Part shown: positions 57,416 through 64,000 of the stretch, one piece after another
How positions within the stretch are numbered: the stretch's first letter is position 1
Layout: each line of letters starts with the position of its first letter
DNA from: Nemania diffusa
Taxonomy: Eukaryota > Ascomycota > Sordariomycetes > Xylariales > Xylariaceae
Direction: 5' to 3'
Assembly: GCA_038501195.1 (NCBI GenBank)
Contig: JBBPUQ010000003.1
Coordinates: forward strand, 4,618,501 to 4,682,500
DNA length: 64,000 bases
Notes under the pieces: generated by a model
The model's database searches: none
What the model saw: only the letters and a program-made list of their open reading frames with translations
Told to the model about the DNA's origin: nothing
Made by a program: the position numbers and the translations under genes

Positions 57416-57887
57416 ATGACGAGAAATACACTCATGAGATATTGCTGGCTATTTATCCACCTAGCCGCTCTTATGAGTTATGTCGGGCTATGTATTATCA
57501 GCATACTCGACTTTATCTTCCTGGAAAAGCCGGCTCAACAACCAAATGGTGGCAAAGATGGCACTAAATTGAGGGCTGTGGCGACCTACGTGTTATGCGC
57601 GCCCTTGTTGGCGGTAAGGAAAAAACCCCCTTTGAGACTGTTCCTAGAATGTTCGTCGGCTGATCCCGAAGCAGGCGCTCTATGGCATAGCGATCCATCT
57701 CGGCGGAATGATATACCTCTACAAGATCGGCTGGCGGAGAAAGAGACTTACATACGATGCGATACGAACGCACATGCTCATGATGGGGTTTGTGCTGATT
57801 TGTCTGACGCTTGGTCTCGTGTCGGCTATCATTAGTAAGGAGAATGGGAAACGTCTCGCCTCCTTGATATGCCTTGTTGCAAAGTAA
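57416..57887 (+). CDS. Small four-TM membrane protein of unknown function
   Basis: Two exons, 57416-57613 and 57675-57887, encode 136 residues. The 61-nt intron (GTAAGG...GAAGCAG) joins ATYVLCAPLLA to ALYGIAIHLGGMIYLYKIGW and so extends a membrane helix smoothly. Four hydrophobic segments are predicted by eye: WLFIHLAALMSYVGLCIISI, VATYVLCAPLLAALYGIAIH, MLMMGFVLICLTLGLVSAII and a weak C-terminal LASLICLV. The short basic loops (WRRKRL) suggest cytosolic sides. Beyond the stop, another coding-like stretch occurs at 57963-58074 (VLGLTAVVWDEYDMRTMPGN) but cannot be joined in phase with the obvious GTAAGC donor at 57884. No family recognised. Confidence 0.6.
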
Positions 57888-58489
57888 GCTGAACCTTGAA
57901 TATCTGGGATCGTGCCACTTCTAGGTCTCCGTTTTGTCTCGAAGGTGACTGCTAACTCTAAGGCGTGTAGTGTGTTGGGCCTTACTGCGGTGGTATGGGA
58001 CGAGTACGATATGCGGACTATGCCGGGAAATGTATACACAGGAAATATAAATATACCTTTACTTCCAAGGGCCTAATTAGATATGCCTATGTACATCGGA
58101 GATGGTTCATAGTTAAATGGAAGGAAGTTAGGACTATTGATGTACATAGACCTAGCTGTTAATGACCCTCTGTTGTTCTTAAGGAGGAGTTAAAAAAATG
58201 TATCATTGATTGATGAATTGTTTTGATACCATAGTAGTATATAATTAGTGGATGGACAGAGGGGTACCTAGGTGGGTCACCCCGACTGCACGCCAAGATC
58301 CCGCTAAATCACTAGCGTAGGTACCTAGTACTATCGGCCTATGGTGACGGCTTCAACTTTTCCAGAAAAGCTTTATCTTCAAAGGGCTGAAAATAGTAAG
58401 GCATACCCATATCATCCTGCCGCTACCGCCGCCTCCCCTCCTGTTCAACTGTCAAATATACTCTGCAGAGGACCAAATTCAAGGCCCCA
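57888..58489. other. Spacer with a possible extra 3' exon of the four-TM gene
   Basis: 57963-58074 is open and protein-like up to a TAA. The motif appears as GGTACCTAGG at 58263-58272 and as the TAGGTACCTA palindrome at 58318-58327. Confidence 0.45.
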
Positions 58490-58856
58490 ATGGAGTCCGA
58501 AACGATCAAGAACGAGTTTATGCGCCAGGTCCGGTCCGAGTACGCCGTGGACAACGCCAAGCGACTGATCGATGTATGAAAGCCACTTCTGAGCCCGTAA
58601 ACTCTGTCCTTCCGCAATCCACCAAACCTGCCTCACGCCCATTGCCCGTCCCTGCTCCGATGGCCCCCCCGAAGCTGACTGCCGTCCCTCTCCTCCACAG
58701 ACACTAAACAAGAACTGCTTTGACCGCTGCGTCCCCAAACCCGGCACCTCGCTCTCGAGCGGTGAGTACACGTGCTTCACCGCGTGCATGGAGAAATACC
58801 TGCAGTCGTGGAACCACGTGAACTCTACTTATGTCGGCCGCCTGCAGCGAGGGTAG
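58490..58856 (+). CDS. TIM13: Mitochondrial intermembrane-space chaperone Tim13
   Basis: Two exons, 58490-58573 and 58701-58856, encode 79 residues; the intron is 127 nt. The twin CX3C motif of small Tim proteins is complete: CFDRC and, after 15 residues, CFTAC. The N-terminal helix (FMRQVRSEYAVDNAKRLID) and the C-terminal MEKYLQSWNHVNSTYVGRL, with a conserved Tyr-Trp-Asn pattern, fit Tim13 better than Tim8, 9 or 10. Tim13 pairs with Tim8 to escort hydrophobic precursors such as Tim23 across the intermembrane space; Mia40 oxidises the cysteines. An upstream extra exon cannot be excluded. Confidence 0.85.
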
Positions 58857-59248
58857 ACGACCTGCGGTAGAAAGACCCAGCCGAATCGAATTCCCCCCTC
58901 CGCGACGTGCGCAATAGGATGCGAGGAAGATGGACGGACCGCGCCGAGAATGTTCACTAAAGGCAGGTGTCTGGAGACACGGGAGAATGGGCTTATACAT
59001 CTGACTGCGTTCTATCCAGACTGGCTTCGCTGGCATTGTATATCATGGGTAGACGGGCCGCTGGAGAGACTTTCGGTGAGCTGTCTGCGGCATGGTCGAC
59101 TCCCTTGGCTGCGGAAGAGAAGGCAGAACATAGAGTGTACAACACGGTTTATATAAACACGAAGACGTTGAACGGAGAGCTCCTCTCAGTCCATAGATAC
59201 CGCCTTCGTTCTGATGGGTATATACTCTTTATGATTTATCTCCACACC
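58857..59248. other. Short spacer between the convergent TIM13 and NSRP1 genes
   Basis: 3' UTR sequence only. No gene seen. Confidence 0.5.
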
Positions 59249-60469
59249 TTACTCCTTCGCAAGGCCTTTCTTTTTCTCCTCCTCTGCTTGTTTCTTACGT
59301 GCTAAATACCTCTCCTTTGCGCTCGAGATATCTGCCTCCGTCTTCCTGCTCTTTGTCGCGCGTTCTACCTTCTGCCGCTCCTCCTCCTCTTCCTCCAGTG
59401 ATCTCTTGAGCGTCTGCTCTAATTGCGCCTCCAGCATGCGCGACTGTCGCTCGCGCATGGCCTGCTTACCCCCCGATCCGACAAAGCCGCGGGACTGGTC
59501 CCGCTCGTCTCTGCGATCCGGCCCTCTTCGCGCGTCCTTGGGCCCTTCGGACTTCTTCTTGGCGCCTAGATTTAGACCACCTCTGAGCAGCTCTCGCTTG
59601 TCGACCACCTGCCCATCTTCATTGATGGCGATAGTGCCGCCCTTCTTATTGATTTCGCGAGCCATGTCGGCATCTGTCTTCGTCTTCTCCTCCTGGACCT
59701 CGTCTTCCGGTTTCGGGCCCGATTTGGCGCGCTCTTCCGCAGCCTTCACCACCTCGGCGTGCCGCTGATCGCCCTTGTTTAACAGGTCCTTGTAGAAAGC
59801 CGTCATGCCGCCGCCCTGGTTCTTCCGTGACTCTTCTTCCTCGCGCTGGCGCTCCTCCGCCTCGATGCGCCGGTTCTCTTCCTGCTGCTTCTTGTACGCC
59901 TCCGTGACGAATTTGTCTGTGCCTGCGTATTCCTCGCCTTCCTCCTCCCGTTCTCGCGCTATCTTCTTCTCTTCTGCGATTAGGGCGTCGCGCTTCCGCA
60001 CGGCCGCGGACGCGATCAGGTTTTTCATGTACTTGGGTTTCCGTTCCGCGTCCTCCTGCGTCACCTGCTTCTCTGGTTTCAGAGAGTCGTATACTGCGTC
60101 GTAGTCGTATATCGAAGGGTCTAGCTCCTCAGCCGCCTCGCGATATTTCCGCGACTCGAGAGCGCTCGACAGGTCACCATATATTGATATATCTGGCTTA
60201 TTTGATTTGCTTGTTGGTGGCTGACCAGGAGGGCCGCTTCTCGTTTTAGGGGCGGGTTTCTTGTTTTTCGAGCCGTCTGATCGCGCGGATGGGAATTCGT
60301 CATCAAATTCTGTGATCTTGGTCGCCTGGGAGGCATTATTTTGCCCTTTCGTGTCGTCGTCCGAATCGTCATCGCCACCGAACATCGGTTTCCGCTTTGG
60401 GGGCGCAGGCTTTGAAGTGCCAGGCTTTTTCGCCAGACTAAGACCAAAAGAAAGTCCAGGTTTACTCAT
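59249..60469 (-). CDS. NSRP1/CCDC55-family nuclear speckle splicing regulator
   Basis: An intronless frame of 406 residues. The start MSKPGLSFGLSLAKK and the acidic MFGGDDDSDDD are typical. The conserved DUF2040 block (DPSIYDYDAVYDSLKPEKQV, ERKPKYMKNLIASAAVRKRD, EYAGTDKFVTEAYKKQQEEN, GMTAFYKDLLNKGDQRHAEV) occupies about residues 110-235 and ends in the charged coiled coil that defines the NSRP1 family. The rest is highly charged and disordered. Animal NSRP1 binds pre-mRNA and modulates alternative splice-site choice; the fungal orthologue is inferred to act in the nucleus on splicing. No RS repeats are visible. Confidence 0.85.
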   Translation of the reverse strand: MSKPGLSFGLSLAKKPGTSKPAPPKRKPMFGGDDDSDDDTKGQNNASQATKITEFDDEFPSARSDGSKNKKPAPKTRSGPPGQPPTSKSNKPDISIYGDLSSALESRKYREAAEELDPSIYDYDAVYDSLKPEKQVTQEDAERKPKYMKNLIASAAVRKRDALIAEEKKIAREREEEGEEYAGTDKFVTEAYKKQQEENRRIEAEERQREEEESRKNQGGGMTAFYKDLLNKGDQRHAEVVKAAEERAKSGPKPEDEVQEEKTKTDADMAREINKKGGTIAINEDGQVVDKRELLRGGLNLGAKKKSEGPKDARRGPDRRDERDQSRGFVGSGGKQAMRERQSRMLEAQLEQTLKRSLEEEEEERQKVERATKSRKTEADISSAKERYLARKKQAEEEKKKGLAKE

Positions 60470-60807
60470 TTTGCAAGGATGTAGCGAGTAGATTGATAGA
60501 TATACAATGTAAATGCAAACCGGCTTTTGCGCATCAACTTCAAGGCGGATGCTTTCAGAATGAATATTCAGTTTGGCCAGGGATCTGGATGGTAGGCTGT
60601 AGGTAGAAGTACTGGGAACCTAGCCAGGTACCTACATAGGTAGGTACCTGCCACTAGGCGATAAGATTAGATAAAGCTTAATTAGATCTTATCGCTCTAG
60701 CGTGCTGCAACCTTATTTTGTAGACCCTTGGCTTTCAACGTCATCACAACTCTCAGGTCGGACAATCCGCCCACTTCAAAAGTGCTAACACGCAAAATGA
60801 AGCTGCG
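60470..60807. promoter_or_regulatory. Divergent promoter region, NSRP1 / NFKBIL1-like
   Basis: 338 bp shared by two divergent genes. It contains CCAGGTACCTACATAGGTAG and neighbouring copies of the motif at 60625-60651. Confidence 0.55.
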
Positions 60808-61941
60808 ATGACAACCGAAGCATCGTCGCCGAAGAGGCGACATATCCTATCCTCCATAAACCCAGAGAAGCGCCCCATTTCTCCCCCGCTAGAAAGACAC
60901 CGTCAATCTCCGGAGGCCCCATCAGCTCAAGAGCCGCTTAACCACGATGAAGAGCAAACAGCAGAAACGACGTTGAAGGGCACGGAGAGGAGGACTTCCA
61001 AGTTCCGCTTTAAATCAAGGCACTCGCGCTCCCACAGATCCTCGCGAACTAGTGATCGTGACCGCGACCGCGACCATGAACGCAGCGTAGACGCAGACCA
61101 CGAGCACGAAGGCATCGACCCAACCTCCCCCCGCCGCCACCGCAAGCACAAACACAGACACCACCACCACCACCGCCACAAGCGGCGGCGCCGCACCACC
61201 CCCTCGCGCTCCCCAACGCCTCCCAACCCCCACGAGCCCCCGCCCCTAGACGCGGAGGCCGCGTTCCGCGAGTCCCTCTTCGACGCCATGGCGGACGACG
61301 AGGGCGCCGCGTACTGGGAGGGCGTCTACGGGCAGCCGATCCACGTGTACAGCCAGTCGCGCCCCTCAGCGGCGGCGGGCGAGGGCGAGGGCGGCGAGCT
61401 CGAGCGCATGGGCGACGACGAGTACGCCGCGTACGTGCGCCAGAAGATGTGGGAGAAGACGCACCAGGGCCTGCTCGAGGAGCGCGCCCGCCGCGAGGCC
61501 GCGCGCGAGCGTCGGGGGCGCGACGCCGAGGCCGCGGCGCGTCTCACGCGGGAGATGGAGGCGAGCCTGCGGCGGGGCGAGGAGAGGCGGGCGAGAAGGT
61601 CGTGGAGGGAGTGCTGGGGGGCGTATGGGAAGGCGTGGGAGGCGTGGGATGGCTCGCTGGGCGGCATGGCGTGGCCGGTGCGGAGCGGGAGGCGGGAGGA
61701 TGTCGAGGCGGGGATGGTGAGGGAGTTCTATGTCATGGGCATTGACCCTACCGAGGTTGGCGAGAGGGAGTTCTTGGCGCGGCTGAAGGACGAGAGGGTG
61801 AGGTGGCATCCGGATAAGATACAGCAGAGGCTTGGCGGGCGGGTGGATGAGGCGGTCATGAGGGATGTCACGGCTGTGTTCCAGATTGTCGATAAGTTGT
61901 GGACTGATACCCGCTCTAAGCAAACTGCTAGGGCACAATGA
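60808..61941 (+). CDS. NFKBIL1-like J-domain-related protein
   Basis: An intronless frame of 377 residues. The N-terminal ~150 residues are low complexity: Ser/Arg-rich, then a long His/Lys/Arg run (about 110-130). DAEAAFRESLFDAMADDEGA begins the conserved part. The middle is a charged helix of Glu/Arg (EERARREAARERR). The C-terminal domain (FYVMGIDPTEVGEREFLARLKDERVRWHPDK) is the J-like end seen in NFKBIL1 proteins of animals, plants and fungi, which have been linked to splicing. It shares a divergent promoter with the NSRP1-like gene, so both could be co-expressed splicing factors. That link is inference. Strong GC content gives long antisense shadows. Confidence 0.75.
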   Translation: MTTEASSPKRRHILSSINPEKRPISPPLERHRQSPEAPSAQEPLNHDEEQTAETTLKGTERRTSKFRFKSRHSRSHRSSRTSDRDRDRDHERSVDADHEHEGIDPTSPRRHRKHKHRHHHHHRHKRRRRTTPSRSPTPPNPHEPPPLDAEAAFRESLFDAMADDEGAAYWEGVYGQPIHVYSQSRPSAAAGEGEGGELERMGDDEYAAYVRQKMWEKTHQGLLEERARREAARERRGRDAEAAARLTREMEASLRRGEERRARRSWRECWGAYGKAWEAWDGSLGGMAWPVRSGRREDVEAGMVREFYVMGIDPTEVGEREFLARLKDERVRWHPDKIQQRLGGRVDEAVMRDVTAVFQIVDKLWTDTRSKQTARAQ

Positions 61942-63080
61942 ACGTTTGTTTTTGTTGCTGGTAAAGCACGCGCACTATGATTTCACTATCGTTTTCTTAT
62001 GTGCCCTACCTTACTCGGATTCTTCATACGAAGAATGATCGTGTTAGGTGTTTACCTTGTTGGGAAACGTCATAACGCGTCGGGCAAGAAGAGCTCATCT
62101 AATTGACCAAGTAAGATAAACTTAGCACTATGGAGTTAGACTGACTGGCTCCTACTCATTGAACGACGAGAGAATGGTAAATAAACCTCTTCGGTACGAA
62201 TTACAGCTGAGATCTTAGATAATGAAGCTAGTATGGGCAACAAAGGCACGTTTTGACTGTAATAACGAGATATGTAGGGATAGTAGTTATGAGATTTCAC
62301 CACGTTCATGTTGTCTAAAATAACCATAGCCTAAGGCGGATCTATACAAGTCCATCAAATTTGGATGATCATGACTTCTACAGCCTTACTATTAACTCTA
62401 TATAGTCTCATTCGCGTCGTTGACCTTCGCCGCCTGTGGTAGGAGGGATCCAACATTACTTCTGCGAAAATCGACTGGAGCAGCTATTTATATACTCTTG
62501 TTACTGCTATCCGCTTTCAATACAACTCTCTCCTACAGGGGCATACAGATAGAAGAGTACGATAAACACGCATTAGCAGGAATCGGTTGGTGTTATGACG
62601 GTCTAGCTATGTGCAAACCATTATAGCAAAACGTGACGAGAATCCTTTTGCAGCGCGCCATGACAGGTAGGGATCTGTTGCTGAGAATCGCCGAGAGTTA
62701 GAGTAGGTAGTAAAGAGGCTGGCGATTTAGCGCTTAGGGTCGTAGGATCTACTATACTCAAGCCATGCTCGAGACATTGCTGGTGGCCCCTGAATTCTAG
62801 AGATCTGCATAATTAAATGGCCCGATAGGAGTTCGAGCGCCTTATAGTGATTGATATTTTCACGCCCGTCCGGAAAAGCAGCGCTGATCGAGGCATTGTT
62901 GGCAAAGCATAAGCTCAGGTGGATGTATGGTCTGCAATTTCTTTTGCCGCAGTATGAACTGCAATGGCTTGAACACCAATAGGGGCACCATCCAAGGTAT
63001 TTTCTTCCCATCTCGTAGTCGGTTTTACGATGAAAACCTAAACAGGCGTAGTCGATGATTCGCTCTATCGAATGCGCATT
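61942..63080. other. Spacer between the convergent NFKBIL1-like and neurochondrin-like genes
   Basis: AT-rich. Short frames at 62420-62626 and 62727-63011 have no family resemblance. Confidence 0.5.
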
Positions 63081-64000
63081 TTAATCAAGGCGTAGCTCTG
63101 CTATCCTTGCAACCATGCTCTCTTCATCCAAAGCACCCCAGTTTTCAGCTAGCTTGGAGGCCATACTTTTAAGAGCAGCTTTTATCCTCTGCTGAGATTC
63201 CGGTGGAGTTCTACGAGAGGAGGCTTCTAGTACCGATACCGCCAACTCTAACGTATCAGTTTGAAAATCAAGACGAGAACGGCCTAGAAGGCCTTCTTCG
63301 GCTTTAGTTGGCTCGAAATTGTATTTCGCGATTGACTCTAGAAGGTCCATCGAGCCTGCTTGGTAACGTGAGGTTTCGTCGTATTCCATAAGGATATGAA
63401 ACACTTGCTCGATAGCAGAGCCGCGTATATAGTCACCGGCAGTCAAGCCTGTGTTCGGGTTCTCGAGAATCGCACGTAGATCTGGATACAGACGGCTTGA
63501 CAAAAAATCGGTATTGTTGAAAGCTTCACGGCCATCCGTTGTCTGAAGTATGCCTTCGAGCGCAGCAATGATGGGTAAGCGAACTTCAGACATGTCTGCT
63601 AAAGTCGAATTGCCGTATAGTTCGGCGAAAAGTTCAACCAATCCCGCGGCTTGTATCCTTAGTGCCTCACCATCATCATCGCGAAGCCAGGTGGCTACCA
63701 ATCTAATGGCTGCTGCTGTAATGGGGTCCTCAAAGATACTTCTTTTAGAAGTCTGTGCTGATTCGATACCACGGGCGCCTGCTAGAAAGGCATCCCAGCG
63801 ATCTCTAAGATATTCCATAATGTCGCCAACTGCCCTCACTAAATCTTCGTGCAGCTTGAGGATTCGATCTGGCGTCAGGCTCTGCTGAATGGTGGTATCA
63901 TCCGCCGCAGTAATCAGAAAACCGACAAATGCAGTCATAATATCTAGGGCTGCAGCAATTCGGCGTGATAGAGAAGGGTATTCCGCTGTATTCAGTTTCG
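63081..64000 (-). CDS. Neurochondrin-family (DUF1941-like) protein, C-terminal part
   Basis: The frame is open from the right edge, with no start inside the window. The visible ~300 residues form a helical, armadillo-like sequence: EYPSLSRRIAAALDIMTAFVGFLI, RILKLHEDLVRAVGDIMEYLRDRWDAFLAGA, TAAAIRLVATWLRDDDGEAL, and a C-terminal EESMVARIAELRLD. The pattern resembles the fungal neurochondrin/DUF1941 proteins (about 600-650 residues in full), so the N-terminal half lies outside. Animal neurochondrin is cytosolic; the fungal function is not established. No intron is seen in this part. Confidence 0.7.
   Translation of the reverse strand, partial: KLNTAEYPSLSRRIAAALDIMTAFVGFLITAADDTTIQQSLTPDRILKLHEDLVRAVGDIMEYLRDRWDAFLAGARGIESAQTSKRSIFEDPITAAAIRLVATWLRDDDGEALRIQAAGLVELFAELYGNSTLADMSEVRLPIIAALEGILQTTDGREAFNNTDFLSSRLYPDLRAILENPNTGLTAGDYIRGSAIEQVFHILMEYDETSRYQAGSMDLLESIAKYNFEPTKAEEGLLGRSRLDFQTDTLELAVSVLEASSRRTPPESQQRIKAALKSMASKLAENWGALDEESMVARIAELRLD

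Noticed and set aside
61366..61938. 190-codon minus-strand frame
   Set aside because: Antisense of the NFKBIL1-like gene. Pro/Leu/Arg low complexity.

Overview
This is a 64 kb piece of chromosomal DNA from a filamentous ascomycete, probably a Sordariomycete (inferred). Coding regions are GC-rich and cut by short introns of about 40-130 nt. Several introns have GTRNGT donors and TACTAAC-like branch points. The gene set is typical of Pezizomycotina: SET9, PEX8, a multi-exon amidase, an Egh16-like secreted protein, a rhodopsin-like membrane protein and a relic of a non-reducing polyketide synthase. Genes lie on both strands, each with its own promoter, and there is no operon structure. Intergenic DNA is studded with an AGGTAGGT/TAGGTACCTA-type motif.

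Layout. 1-5.1 kb: 3' end of a ZIP zinc transporter, PEX8, a TMEM170-like protein and a maltose O-acetyltransferase. 6.1-10.4 kb: a 10-exon amidase head to head with a broken NB-ARC NTPase. 10.9-18.2 kb: STE14-like isoprenylcysteine methyltransferase, SEC63 and a DENN-type LCHN/Anr2 protein. 20-24.8 kb: a short-chain dehydrogenase, a membrane-anchored LysM protein and a rhodopsin-like 7-TM protein. 24.8-37 kb is the accessory part, with long gene-poor gaps: a secreted tyrosinase, an unidentified gene fragment, a glutathione S-transferase with a GC-AG intron, and a heavily decayed NR-PKS. 37.5-45.2 kb is a housekeeping block: SET9, mitochondrial uL14 (MRPL38), RPB9 and the Pin1/Ess1 prolyl isomerase. 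46-49.5 kb: an LrgA/LrgB-like transporter beside an 800-bp foldback element. 50-64 kb: an unrecognised coiled-coil protein, a small single-TM protein, an Egh16-like protein, a four-TM orphan, TIM13, NSRP1, an NFKBIL1-like protein and the 3' part of a neurochondrin-like gene.

How the genes relate: most are unlinked housekeeping functions in peroxisome import, ER translocation, prenyl-protein processing, transcription, splicing, mitochondrial import and translation, and chromatin. They are interspersed with surface or secreted functions (LysM, tyrosinase, Egh16-like) and detoxification genes (amidase, GST). No intact biosynthetic cluster is present; the PKS is dead.

The most unusual observations are: RPB9 with a 744-nt first intron that carries an in-frame ORF; the long foldback element; the PKS and NB-ARC relics; and the intergenic palindromic motif family. 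Exon borders were read by eye from splice signals, reading frame and family conservation. All spliced models given as complete have lengths divisible by three.
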